In this document: positions 44,423 through 53,542 of the stretch, one piece after another
How positions within the stretch are numbered: position 1 is the first letter of the stretch
How the letters are laid out: each line of letters starts with the position of its first letter
Assembly: GCA_943370385.1 (NCBI GenBank)
Contig: CALRQT020000013.1
Location: 33,402-97,401, forward strand
DNA length: 64,000 nt
Reading direction: 5' to 3'
DNA from: BAIKAL-G1 sp943370385
GTDB taxonomy: Bacteria > Cyanobacteriota > Cyanobacteriia > PCC-6307 > Cyanobiaceae
Position numbers and translations under genes: made by a program
Notes under the pieces: generated by a model
Databases searched by the model: none
What the model was told of the DNA's origin: nothing
What the model saw: only the letters and a program-made list of their open reading frames with translations

Positions 44423-45441
44423 TGGCGACCCCAGCCCTACAGAGCGTGGCTAACGCCCGGTTGCTGCTGCGCCAGCTCGATTACCCGGGCGCCGTGACCG
44501 CAAAGCCAATCGCACGCCAGGCCTGGGAGGTCTCCTTGAAGCAGGTGGATCTGATCTCCAGCCGCGATAACGGCCCGGGGATCGATACCGGCGACATCCT
44601 GTGTGAGGGCTACCTGTGTCGGGCGGCCGTGCTCCCGGCAAGGACAACGGAGCCCTGGGACTGGTTGGCGAAGGAACTGCCCTGGCAGGAGCCAGGCCTG
44701 CGGGCGGTTTTGGAACAACCGCTAACCGGCCGGCGCTCAACGATCGAGGTGCCGGCAGAAGGTCTCTGCTGGTTTGGCGATCTGGGCGGCCTGACGATAC
44801 CGGGGTCGTTGCCGGACCAACCCCGGGCCGTGCTGGCGGGAGTGTCGCTGCTGCTGGTGGGGGCGGCCTATGGCCCGGGCGGGATTGGGGCGTTGCTGCA
44901 GGCGGAGTTGGGGGAAGCGATCACGGTGGCGATCAAGCCCAACCGGGTGCAAGTGATCGGCCCCGGCGACAGCTTGGCGGTGCTGGCGGCCCGCTATGGC
45001 ACCACCACAGATGCCCTGCGGCAGGTGAACCCGGAGCTGCAGGACCTCAAGACCATTGCAACGGCCAAAGGTGATTCGCTCTATCGGCTGGCGGGAAGGT
45101 ACGGCACCAGCGCAGGATCCCTGCGCCAGGACAACCCGGCCTTGATGCAGTCGATCCCCTACTTGGTGGCCGAGGGCGACACCCTCGCCAACCTGGCGAG
45201 CCGCCAGCAGGAAACAGTCAGTGCCCTGCGCCTGATCAACCCCCAGCTAGCCCGTTACCCGGCGTCTGCGCCCTTGCCGGCAGGTGTGGTGATCCAGCTG
45301 CCGGCGATCGGTGTGGCGGATGCGTTGGCAGTGGGCCTCCCTTTGCTGGTGCCCCAGGTTGAACCAGGCGATCAGCTGCCGCTTGGGGGCTGGGTGTTGC
45401 TGCCGCCCCAGCGGGGGGTGGGTGGGTTGGCGGAGTTTTGA
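44422..45441 (+). CDS. LysM-repeat phage structural protein
   Basis: A 339-residue protein starting at ATG 44422, overlapping the upstream stop. An N-terminal domain of about 170 residues (beta-rich) has no recognised family. Three LysM-like units follow: VIGPGDSLAVLAARYGTTTD, a second with KGDSLYRLAGRYGTSAGSLR, and a third with VAEGDTLANLASRQQETVSA. LysM units bind peptidoglycan; in phages they occur in baseplate/tail hub proteins or wall-contacting virion proteins. As no other tail genes are seen, its exact virion role is open. Confidence 0.6.
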   Translation: MATPALQSVANARLLLRQLDYPGAVTAKPIARQAWEVSLKQVDLISSRDNGPGIDTGDILCEGYLCRAAVLPARTTEPWDWLAKELPWQEPGLRAVLEQPLTGRRSTIEVPAEGLCWFGDLGGLTIPGSLPDQPRAVLAGVSLLLVGAAYGPGGIGALLQAELGEAITVAIKPNRVQVIGPGDSLAVLAARYGTTTDALRQVNPELQDLKTIATAKGDSLYRLAGRYGTSAGSLRQDNPALMQSIPYLVAEGDTLANLASRQQETVSALRLINPQLARYPASAPLPAGVVIQLPAIGVADALAVGLPLLVPQVEPGDQLPLGGWVLLPPQRGVGGLAEF

Positions 45442-45649
45442 GGGGGAATTAGCTGGGGGTGGTTTTGGTCCAAAAGATCTGGCATTCGAGACTGCCGCTT
45501 CGTCTTGCTTGAGACGGTGCTGTGCTTTGGCGGGGTTGGGGTTGGAGCTGTGGGAGGCGGACTGAGGCGACGGGATCCAGTTGATGGTTCAGGAGTAAAA
45601 CGAACGCAACAGGCATAGAATACGCTGTACAACGTTTTGTTTATTCAAA

Positions 45650-45973
45650 GTGAGTAAAGACATCGAAGAAGAGCAAACAAAAGAAAATCAAAAGCAGCAA
45701 GAGAAGATCCCTTCCAATTCGCGGCTCACTTTTTGGTTGGTTTTATGCTTTGCGTTGCCGCTGTGGGTGCTTTTTCGGGCTTTCTTGAATGGTATTTTCA
45801 GCCAATCGCAAGTTCAGCCATCCATTCAATATCAACCGGGCTATGTGATCCCCCAGCAACAGCAATCGTTGCCTCCTGATTTAAGAATGCCTGGATCTCA
45901 AGGTGGCGTGACATGCTCTCAAGAGGTAGACGATATTTCCGGTCAGTTGGTTACCAAGTGTGTCCCTAACTGA
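45650..45973 (+). CDS. small membrane protein with lower GC
   Basis: A 107-residue protein from GTG 45650. A charged coiled-coil-like start (DIEEEQTKENQKQQEKI) is followed by one membrane segment (LTFWLVLCFALPLWVLF) and a Gln/Pro-rich tail with two Cys. GC is lower than in the flanking phage genes, and AT-rich promoter-like sequence (TAGAAT at 45616) lies upstream. No family recognised; possibly a cargo gene. Confidence 0.5.
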   Translation: MSKDIEEEQTKENQKQQEKIPSNSRLTFWLVLCFALPLWVLFRAFLNGIFSQSQVQPSIQYQPGYVIPQQQQSLPPDLRMPGSQGGVTCSQEVDDISGQLVTKCVPN

Positions 45974-46036
45974 ATTGAAAGATTAAAGTAAACGCTAGCA
46001 ACTTTTGCCAGGTAGTTCGGTAGTTGCTGGAATTCC

Positions 46037-46339
46037 TCACCTAAGAGCGTCAGCAGGCGCCTGGTAAGCCGACACCTTGCACCCACGCTTTAGCAGCACC
46101 AGCAAGTGCCCCGGCTTGTCGTTGAAGCCTTCCAGTTCCGAGCTGACCCACTAGACCAGGTTGTCGACGCTCGCCACAGCACCCTTCGCCAGGTTTTGCT
46201 GGGCCTCGTCCCAGTTCGTAGCAAACTCCTCACCCTCCTCACTATTTGCCAACGACTTGCAGGCTGCCTCGGCTACTCGGTCATGTTGTAGTTCCAGCCA
46301 CTGCGTCAACACCCCAGACGCCTTTGCAGCGCTGGCCAT
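46037..46339 (-). pseudogene. small hypothetical gene with in-frame stop
   Basis: The frame starts at ATG 46339 (MASAAKASGVLTQWLELQH) and runs to TAG at 46151-46153. The same frame then continues with coding-like WVSSELEGFNDKPGHLLVLL and KRGCKVSAYQAPADAL to TGA at 46037. Without the TAG it would encode about 100 residues. Either one codon has mutated or only the first 62 residues are made. Family unknown. Confidence 0.4.
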
Positions 46340-46466
46340 GGCTGGGCCCCGAGGGGGACTCCAGAACCACCCTCAATTTGCCGCCAATCCCTAGGGCGGA
46401 AGCGTATTGAGGCTGAGCTTCGCTTCCCCCACCTGTTTCCGGGCACCTACGCCGGACGGCTCCCTC

Positions 46467-46483
46467 CCCTGGCAATAGCCCCC
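46467..46483 (+). repeat. 17-bp repeat upstream of scaffold gene
   Basis: Second copy of CCCTGGCAATAGCCCCC, 44 bp before the scaffold ATG. It lies at the right edge of the lower-GC stretch, like the copy at 42309. Confidence 0.6.
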
Positions 46484-46527
46484 GTAGGTCCAGCCCGGAT
46501 GGGGGACCTGCAGCAACCACAGCCGTG

Positions 46528-47445
46528 ATGGGTGGACCGATGAGCCGCTTTTTCAACTTCAGTGCCCTGGGCGCAACTGTCCCTGCTGGCCAGGACGACC
46601 AAGGCCAAATGGCCAATGCCCAAGCCAGGCATCCCCTGCAGGACTACTGCCAGCAGCAGCAATGGCAGAACCAGGACCAGAGCACCGACTCCGATCCCCT
46701 CGACGGAACCGACCCGGTTGGTGACCAGGACGATGACCTGGAGTCCGACGACGATCTGCCGGTTGACCTCCCCGAGACCAAGGGATCCGAGGTGCCAGAA
46801 GCCCTTAAGGCGGAACGGCGCAAGACCAACCAGCTCGAGCACGACATCCGGGTGCTGAAACGTCAGCTGCAAGAGTTCTCCAAGATCAACCCCGACGAAT
46901 ACGAGCGGCTGCAGGACGCCGAACGCCAAAAAGTGGAGCTGGAGCGGGAACTGGCCAGCCGCGAACGCCAACTAGAGGCCGCCGCCCAACGCAAGGTCAG
47001 GGCTGCTGCCAAGGAACGGGACGAAGCCCAGGCGGAAGTGCTGAACCTGCGCAAGGAGCGACTGCTGGAACGGTTGTTCCTCGATGCCGATGGCCGCGCC
47101 GGTGGCGATAACCGGGGCTCCTTCTTTGAGATCTTCCAAAAGCAGGTGGGCTCCGAGTTTCGGCTCACCACGGGCAGCAACGGCCGCGATGTGCTCGAAC
47201 CGATCGACTCCAAGGGCAACGTGCTGCTGGGGGACCACGGCAACCTCGATGCCGCCAGCCATGTGGAGACCCTGCGCACCCACCCGGTGCTGGGGTTCCT
47301 CTTCAACCAGCGGGGCGGCCTCGGGCCGGCAACGGTGATCGCCGAATTTGATGGCAACGGCCAGGCCACCAACCTCCAGGCGATGAGTGCCAGCGAGCTG
47401 TACCTAGCTAGCTACGCCCGCAAGCCCGCCGGCCCTAGGGGCTAG
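46528..47445 (+). CDS. phage scaffolding protein
   Basis: A 305-residue protein. An acidic disordered part (residues 40-85) precedes a long coiled coil (residues about 90-180: LKAERRKTNQLEHDIRVLKR, ERQKVELERELASRERQLE), then DADGRAGGDNRGSFFEIFQK and a C-terminal part. This is the usual build of capsid scaffolding proteins. In such phages the capsid gene follows directly, but here the element ends; the capsid gene is at 11505. An alternative start is ATG 46540. Confidence 0.7.
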   Translation: MGGPMSRFFNFSALGATVPAGQDDQGQMANAQARHPLQDYCQQQQWQNQDQSTDSDPLDGTDPVGDQDDDLESDDDLPVDLPETKGSEVPEALKAERRKTNQLEHDIRVLKRQLQEFSKINPDEYERLQDAERQKVELERELASRERQLEAAAQRKVRAAAKERDEAQAEVLNLRKERLLERLFLDADGRAGGDNRGSFFEIFQKQVGSEFRLTTGSNGRDVLEPIDSKGNVLLGDHGNLDAASHVETLRTHPVLGFLFNQRGGLGPATVIAEFDGNGQATNLQAMSASELYLASYARKPAGPRG

Positions 47446-47848
47446 GGGGGGGGCAGAGCCCCCTTGCGATGGGGAAGGGCAGCCAGCAATGGCCAGCTGC
47501 CCAGGGAGGAACCCTCCCAGAAACCAGCGGCTCAGGCGGCCTTGGCAAGCAGCGCCCTAGCCGGCCTGGCCCTGGATGGGGCGATCAGCTCCGCGAGGAC
47601 GAGGGCCGGCAAGGCCCGACGACCGCCGCCGATCGCTTCTGCTAGATGGGCCTACCGGCGCCTAATGGGCGCCAAAGCCCGGGGCCTGGACTCAGACTGG
47701 TTCTGTCAAAGCCCCACGAGGGGCCTTGAAAACAGACAAAGAACACTGAGTAGGCAACCCTAATAGACAGCATAGATAGAATGGAGAAGTAAAAGTATGA
47801 TCTTGCAGATCAGCTTGCGCTGAAAGCACCCGAAGCGACACATCACCA
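47446..47848. other. right edge of the phage-like element
   Basis: About 400 bp. The first 300 bp are GC-rich with an open frame (47464-47763) of Ala/Arg-rich composition that could be a phage gene remnant (ALASSALAGLALDGAI) but is not convincing. A small hairpin (GCCCC/GGGGC) lies at 47711-47724. Composition turns AT-richer from about 47730, marking the switch to flanking DNA. Confidence 0.45.
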
Positions 47849-48877
47849 GTGGACAAAAATCTTCTGTTTGACTTCAAGGCTGATTTGGGGGGTGATCAGG
47901 GTGTCTTTGCGGATGATCCACAAGGAACCAAAGGTTCTCTGTGGGGCGCAGAGCTCCACCCATTGAGCACCAATCTGGTTTTAATGACAGTGCCAGGCAC
48001 TTTTCGGCAACGCGGTCCAGGAATCTATCTAATTGATATTTTCAAAAAGACGGCAACCATTGAGCCCTGGTTTCGACCAGAATTCTATAAACCGCGAAGC
48101 AAGTTCACAGGTCCTACCTATGGAGAGAATTTATGCTCGCTATCCTCAAACAGAAATAATAAAGAATCTACGGCTGCCTTTGCAAGCGGCTATGGATACG
48201 CTTCTTACTGGAAAGTAGGCACACTTGAAGGCGGATATCTGGAAACTTCAGGCGATGCTCATGCAACAGCAGTTAACCCCGGCGGTGACACATTAGTCAT
48301 TGGGACAGGGGGTTTTGTGCTGGATAATGCCTCGGTAGCAGAAGCGGCGGTTGAGCTCTGGGACCTTCCAAGTAGCCTTGAAGAAAGTTCATCACTGGTT
48401 TTACGAAGACGGCTCCCGGGAAGCGTTGTCGCCAAGCTCCTATGGGTCCAGAAGAAAGACGGCCTGTTAAGGTCCAGTATTTACAATCCATTAAAGCAAC
48501 ACTCTTTGCAAGAGGTGATTCTTGCGGTAAGTATCAGCAGGGATCAACGCACTGGCTACGTAACTATGATTGATCCTGGCCACTTTGAAATCCTTGAAAC
48601 ATGTGATTTTCGCTTACCCAGCCTTCATGCCAGTATTCAAGCGTGGCCCGAGGAAGGTGAACCGTTTTTTCGAGTTGATGGGTACGGAGTCAGATACTTC
48701 TCAAGCTTTTATGAGGACGTTTGCCCTGATTCGAGCCTTGATACTCTTGCGGCACCACTTAGAACGCCTCTTCCCAGTCTTCTCTCAACTCGACTAAGTG
48801 CATCATTGGAACAGTCAATCTCCAGCGACTTGGAGAATGGACTCTCGGTAATTGAAGTGCGACAGATCGTTGTTTAA
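47849..48877 (+). CDS. hypothetical protein, possibly beta-propeller-like
   Basis: A 342-residue protein from GTG 47849. Strand-rich stretches recur (GAELHPLSTNLVLMTVPG, GDAHATAVNPGGDTLVIGTG, QEVILAVSISRDQRTGYVTM), suggestive of propeller blades, but no repeat family is clear. Lower GC than the phage genes. No signal peptide and no informative neighbours. Confidence 0.55.
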   Translation: MDKNLLFDFKADLGGDQGVFADDPQGTKGSLWGAELHPLSTNLVLMTVPGTFRQRGPGIYLIDIFKKTATIEPWFRPEFYKPRSKFTGPTYGENLCSLSSNRNNKESTAAFASGYGYASYWKVGTLEGGYLETSGDAHATAVNPGGDTLVIGTGGFVLDNASVAEAAVELWDLPSSLEESSSLVLRRRLPGSVVAKLLWVQKKDGLLRSSIYNPLKQHSLQEVILAVSISRDQRTGYVTMIDPGHFEILETCDFRLPSLHASIQAWPEEGEPFFRVDGYGVRYFSSFYEDVCPDSSLDTLAAPLRTPLPSLLSTRLSASLEQSISSDLENGLSVIEVRQIVV

Positions 48878-49063
48878 CAGGAATCCTGCCTTCACTCTGG
48901 AACATTCAGCCTATGCCTGGCATTCTGCTTGCTGACAAGCGCTACTCCTTCATCAACGCATAGAGATTTCCCGGGGAATGGATCAGAAGGAACTGTTTGG
49001 AATCATCGCTTGCTGTTGTATATACCTGAGCAACAGTGCATCAGGTTGCCGCCGCCACTCACA

Positions 49064-49486
49064 TCACTGGGAATCGAGCTGACTGAGCTCCAGCTCCAAT
49101 TGGGAAGTGAGAGCTTTGGGCAGAGCCAGGGGCGGCCGCCTCCGATCCCACCAGGCAGCTGCCAGATCCCAGAGGGCCCGCTGCTGGCGAAGCAGACCGC
49201 GCTGGCCGAGCTTGCTGATCTCAACCTCCAGCCAGCGCCCGGAACCAGAAGGCACCAGGGCCACACGCCAACAGATCCCTTTGGGGGTGGAGCGAACAAA
49301 CAGCGGACTTGCCATGGCGCAGACAGGCAAAGGACCACCTAGCCCGGCGCGGCGAGGACAAGGGGCGCGATAGCGCCTCGCGTCAGCCCTTGGCCCGCCG
49401 AGCAAGCTAAGGAGGGCCGCCGCCTCAATGGGTGGGGTGAGCGAGAGGCCAAGCTCAAAGGGTTGCCAATCAGGTGTCCCAAGCAA
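49064..49486 (-). CDS. hypothetical protein
   Basis: A 140-residue frame. From MASPLFVRSTPKGICWRVAL (internal ATG 49315) to the end it looks like a conserved small basic protein (LWDLAAAWWDRRRPPLALP). The upstream part (LGTPDWQPFELGLSLTPPIE) also looks coding, so the longer start is kept. Family unknown. Confidence 0.5.
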   Translation of the reverse strand: MLGTPDWQPFELGLSLTPPIEAAALLSLLGGPRADARRYRAPCPRRAGLGGPLPVCAMASPLFVRSTPKGICWRVALVPSGSGRWLEVEISKLGQRGLLRQQRALWDLAAAWWDRRRPPLALPKALTSQLELELSQLDSQ

Positions 49487-49781
49487 GAGCAGCTCAGCGC
49501 ACCTATAGGGCGGCTAGATCGCCGAGATGGTGGGATTCGCTCACCCCCGCAATTTGCGGTCTAGCTCATGAGCGTGGATTTCTCAACTATGTCTTATATA
49601 GTCATGGAACAAACTTTATGAGACCAGATTAATCGCGATTGCAGCAAATAACTGAACCATTGGTTTATTATGCGGATATGCCAATATCGAAAAATCGGCT
49701 TTCAGGAGCCCATGCAGCAAATCAGCTCCATATATGCATTAGAGTTTAAGGGCTGTATTGGCTGCAAGCCTGAGATTTAGA

Positions 49782-51218
49782 ATGAAACGGCTTTTACTGG
49801 CGCTGTCGATTTCTTTAATCGCTGCTCCAGCCATAGTCCATGCATCAATTCCTGCAAAGGAAGCCAATTCAAAGGCAATTGCCTACAAAAAAGCCAAGGA
49901 GGCGATGGCTCCTGACCTTTACGTGGTGTATAGGATAACTGATCGAATTGTTACCGCAAATAATTTAGCAAGGCCCATTAGAGTTGCAGTGCGGAGAGGA
50001 GTAGGGCAAGCCGATGGAGCTTGTGATGGCGCGCTCGGCGTAAACAACGCTTCAGGCAAATGCCAAGCTTACGATTTATTGCCTGACGTAGACAAGGCAA
50101 CTAACTTTGATTTGTGGGCTGCACAAGTTGTTGCAACAATGGCTGGCACTGCAAATGCAGCTGCTTCGAGTGACTCAGGAGCAATATGGATTAACATAGC
50201 AATGCTAAAAGAAGTTGCAGGCAAGCCTGATCAACTCGCATGCGTTGTTGGTCATGAGTTAGCGCATGTTACCCAAAATCATCAAGAGGAAAAACGAAAA
50301 AAACTCAACCAGTATAATGCGGTTGCAGCAACAAAAATAGCCGCAGCGGCTACTAACGCTCACAACGCTCAGAAATCAGCGCAAACGTGGTCATTGATAC
50401 TAGCGGGGGTTAGCTCTGGTCTGAGTGGTAATAATAGTGCAATATATCAGACTTCCAATCAAATTGCCCTTTCACAAATGCAGGCAGCAATTATTGCGCC
50501 TGAAATCGCAAAAGAAGCATTAAAATATTCTCCTGACATCGGCGATGCCATTAATACAATGCAAGGACTTGCTCCAAATTATGCCAAGCGTACATCGCTT
50601 GACATCAATAACTTTCTCAGGGACTCTATGCTGTCATTGGCGGGCTTTTCGAGAAAACAAGAGTATGAAGCCGATCTACTCGGCCTTGAATATGTAGTTA
50701 CCGCAGGATTTGATCCAACATCATGCATTAAGTTGTGGGAAGAGACCATGCCACATGACAAAAATAAGCTTATAGCCAGGCTTCTGCCTAAAGGTATCAA
50801 GGATCCGGCCTTGACTGCGACAACAGACCCAACCAGCGTTGCCGGTGAAAAAGCCAAGAAGCCTGAGGAAGAGTGCAGGGGTACAAATATTGATTGTCAA
50901 CAAGCAAGGATGAACAAATCTGATGACGGTCCAGATAGTTCAACCGTCCCTTCCGAGGTAATGCAGAATCTAACGAGTTCGCACCCTGAATCGGCAGACC
51001 GTTCAACAGCAATTACAAACCATCTTGCTACCTTGCAAAAGGGAAGGTTGGCAAGCAAAGGAAAAGGTGCTCTAACGGGCCAATTAGTAAGAGATTGGAG
51101 CTATGATAAGCTTTCTGAGTCAGTTATTATAATGACCAATCTTGTTTCACCAAAGCAGGCTGGAGATGCCAGCGGAGGAACTACAGGCATTGATGTCGAC
51201 AAGAAGCTTGGGTTTTAA
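49782..51218 (+). CDS. secreted M48-family metalloprotease
   Basis: A 478-residue protein from ATG 49782 with a clear signal peptide (KRLLLALSISLIAAPAIVHA). The zinc motif is VGHELAHVTQ (HExxH) and the third ligand is in SRKQEYEADLLGLEYV. This matches periplasmic M48 proteases of the BepA/LoiP type. A central Ala-rich helix region lies between them. Gene composition is AT-richer than the window average. Likely role: periplasmic protein quality control or outer-membrane maintenance. Confidence 0.8.
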   Translation: MKRLLLALSISLIAAPAIVHASIPAKEANSKAIAYKKAKEAMAPDLYVVYRITDRIVTANNLARPIRVAVRRGVGQADGACDGALGVNNASGKCQAYDLLPDVDKATNFDLWAAQVVATMAGTANAAASSDSGAIWINIAMLKEVAGKPDQLACVVGHELAHVTQNHQEEKRKKLNQYNAVAATKIAAAATNAHNAQKSAQTWSLILAGVSSGLSGNNSAIYQTSNQIALSQMQAAIIAPEIAKEALKYSPDIGDAINTMQGLAPNYAKRTSLDINNFLRDSMLSLAGFSRKQEYEADLLGLEYVVTAGFDPTSCIKLWEETMPHDKNKLIARLLPKGIKDPALTATTDPTSVAGEKAKKPEEECRGTNIDCQQARMNKSDDGPDSSTVPSEVMQNLTSSHPESADRSTAITNHLATLQKGRLASKGKGALTGQLVRDWSYDKLSESVIIMTNLVSPKQAGDASGGTTGIDVDKKLGF

Positions 51219-51510
51219 ACTTAATTATTATGGTCAGCGATGCGTTGCTTTACAACGCATGTTGCGTGTGCAGCCAAGTAATGCATATACAATATCCTGG
51301 CAAAGACAGGCAAAACTCGTTGTTCATAGATGACGCTGATACAATTGTAATTCGATTTGCAAAAAAGATTCATATCGGTTTCTTGACTAGGGAGCACTGC
51401 GATATGCATTCCGAACAAATCCCGGGCCACGACTTGAGTGGTTGGCTGAGTATTTATTTGGCAGAATCGAAGACAATTTAAGACAAATGAAGACAAACAA
51501 ACTAGTACCA
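51219..51510. other. intergenic region
   Basis: About 290 bp after the M48 gene with no gene recognised; a short plus-strand frame (51230-51481) lacks domain features. It ends at the terminator of the convergent minus-strand gene. Confidence 0.45.
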
Positions 51511-51537
51511 AGAAAAGGGGCCCCATCGGGGCCCCGC
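51511..51537 (-). terminator. Rho-independent terminator
   Basis: GGGGCCCC at 51517-51524 and 51528-51535 separated by ATC forms a strong GC hairpin, followed on the minus strand by TTTTCTTGG. It lies 6 bp beyond the stop of the minus-strand gene at 51543. Confidence 0.75.
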
Positions 51538-51542
51538 TGGGC

Positions 51543-51758
51543 CTAGATCACCGAGATGGTGGTGTTAGCCCGGCCTTGCAGCTTGCGGGCGAGCTCATGG
51601 GCCTTGGCCATGGGCATGAAACGGACCTTTTTGACGGGCTTGCCGCGACGGCCCAGGGGGACATCGAGGCGCTCATGGCCAAAGGCCTTGATGCCATCGG
51701 GATAGACATGCATCACCAGGGCACGGATTTCGCAGCTGGGGGCCTTGCTGATCGCCAT
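51543..51758 (-). CDS. small conserved-looking hypothetical protein
   Basis: A 71-residue protein from ATG 51758: AISKAPSCEIRALVMHVYPDG, KAFGHERLDVPLG, VKKVRFMPMAKAHELARKL. Compact alpha/beta composition with basic residues; the terminator directly downstream supports expression. Family unknown. The open frame continues upstream but loses coding character. Confidence 0.6.
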   Translation of the reverse strand: MAISKAPSCEIRALVMHVYPDGIKAFGHERLDVPLGRRGKPVKKVRFMPMAKAHELARKLQGRANTTISVI

Positions 51759-52214
51759 GGAAGAAACGGCGTGGGACACCGCTCTTGAGCCTCGCCCCGC
51801 AGGCTTTTGCAAGGACCGCGCAGCGGCCCGGCCTGATCCTTGCAACGGCCGAGGAGTGGGGCATCTTCTGCGGGGCCCTGCCGGTTCTGGGGCGATCGGG
51901 GTTGGTCCGGCTGTTGAAGGGCACTTGTTGGTAAAGAGTAGGAATGTGAAAAAATAATGACCAGAAAAGAGCAGCCTGGAAATTGCTTTGAAAATAACTT
52001 TAACCTGTTTTAGCAAGCAATATCTCGTGTTCTGTTAACCGTAAGCTCGTGTACTCCTCGACATGGCACAAGCCTATTTCTTCAAGCTATTATAGGACTT
52101 GTTAAGATGATTGCAACTTGCCAGCCCAGGAACATGGCCTAGTATGTACCAATAGATGAATGGGTCCCAGGGAGAATTTTAATTAGGCGTATGCGGTTTT
52201 GCGACTTGCACTGG
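51759..52214. other. intergenic region, no gene seen
   Basis: About 450 bp. GC-rich up to about 51910, then AT-rich. No frame with domain features. Confidence 0.45.
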
Positions 52215-52619
52215 TCATCCATAGTTGTCTTTGCTACCTCGATCAGGATGCCGACTTGCTATAGCGCGTTCACGTGCTAAACGTATAAACTCTTTGTTTC
52301 TGGCAGCCACCTCATCCGCTTGCTGCCTGCGTTTGATTTCAGTCGCGGTGGGAGCGGTAGCAAGTGAAGCTGCATATGCATAAGCTCCTTCTGAATATCC
52401 ACAGTCCAACATATGCGAATGGCTGATAATCGCATTAATTGCGTCGATCAATTGAACGGTATTTGCATTTTGACCTGCCAGCTCGTCTGACCGCGCTTGA
52501 AGTATCAAAAAGAAAAGTGTATTTATGTCGTCGACAAGTACTAACTCTTGTGGGTAGTCGGTATTCCGCAGTACTGGTGGATGCTGATCTACGACCAACT
52601 GCCAATTCCCCCACAGCAT
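52215..52619 (-). CDS. hypothetical protein
   Basis: A 134-residue helical protein (DDINTLFFLILQARSDELAG, TVQLIDAINAIISH, EIKRRQQADEVAARNKEFIR). The last 30 residues are charged and possibly coiled. Codon use is AT-richer than average. No family recognised. Confidence 0.45.
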   Translation of the reverse strand: MLWGNWQLVVDQHPPVLRNTDYPQELVLVDDINTLFFLILQARSDELAGQNANTVQLIDAINAIISHSHMLDCGYSEGAYAYAASLATAPTATEIKRRQQADEVAARNKEFIRLARERAIASRHPDRGSKDNYG

Positions 52620-52676
52620 AATTAACTAAGCTCAATAGATCATAGATATGCTATCATATCTAATGCATGGCCATCC

Positions 52677-52689
52677 GGGGGGGGGGGGG
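52677..52689. repeat. 13-base G homopolymer
   Basis: Thirteen consecutive G, one T, then five more G (to 52695), in an otherwise AT-rich intergenic stretch. It could be a slippage-prone tract or an assembly artefact. Confidence 0.8.
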
Positions 52690-52864
52690 TGGGGGACTGG
52701 TGGATGGTTTATCGAGGGTATTTTAATGTTAATGTGCGTACTTGACAAGCGAAGTCTCAACAAATCCAAGCCGTCTGTGCGACTAGCAAGCCATGCAAGC
52801 GTCTAGACCATCTCCATAGTACCCAAAGCGAAGCTATTTATCTGCAGAGTCATTGAGTGTCAGA

Positions 52865-53287
52865 TTAAAATAAATTTCTCTTCTGCGAAACCTTTTGGCA
52901 TTTTCCTGAGTCAACAACTGGCGATTGCTTGAATCTATTATCTGTGAACTCAGCTGTTTTAACAAATTTGCCCGTTGACCTGTCAACCTTCCACGTTCTT
53001 GTCCAGCCATAAGCGCCTACTTCAACGTGATTTAGCTTATAGCTCTCTAAAGTGATGAATTGGAGAGCTCTTACGGAGATTTCCTTGTTCTGCCTGTCGA
53101 TCCAGGAGACCACGCCAAAATCGCTGGTAGGATTGATGGTTATCCAGTTGTGTTCAGGTGTATTTCTCCCCCTGTCAACATGATCAATTAAATAAGTGCA
53201 CTTTAGTGTTATTGTTTGAGCGGCAATTGGCGAAAAAGGTGCAATCGAGAAAACTGCACAGGCTGCGGAAGCTAGTAATCGGCCCAT
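52865..53287 (-). CDS. small secreted hypothetical protein
   Basis: A 140-residue protein with a signal peptide (LLASAACAVFSIAPFSPIAA). The mature part is beta-rich (TITLKCTYLIDHVDRG, GVVSWIDRQNKEISVRALQF, YGWTRTWKVDRSTGKF) with two Cys. It resembles small cyanobacterial periplasmic lipocalin-like or adhesin-like domains only in general style. Function unknown. Confidence 0.55.
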   Translation of the reverse strand: MGRLLASAACAVFSIAPFSPIAAQTITLKCTYLIDHVDRGRNTPEHNWITINPTSDFGVVSWIDRQNKEISVRALQFITLESYKLNHVEVGAYGWTRTWKVDRSTGKFVKTAEFTDNRFKQSPVVDSGKCQKVSQKRNLF

Positions 53288-53542
53288 TGTCAGGTAGCGT
53301 ACGCAGCCATTATACCTGCGTTAAGCTGCTGAAGCTATCTGAATTGCGGGGGTCGCCTGAAGAGTCCTCCATCTTGAAAAGCTCAAATTTTATTTTATAA
53401 TCACGATCAATTTATATGGTAATATTATTAAATCCGCTTAATCGACTGTTGCGCCAGCCTCCGCGTACAGCAAGACTCAAGCCTGTTCTCATGCTTTGGC
53501 TAAGTTTCTGAAGTCAATACCTATCGTATCGCTCCCATACCC

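Noticed and set aside
47464..47763. Plus-strand frame after the scaffold gene
   Set aside because: Ala/Arg-rich and possibly a phage relic, but no feature supports translation.
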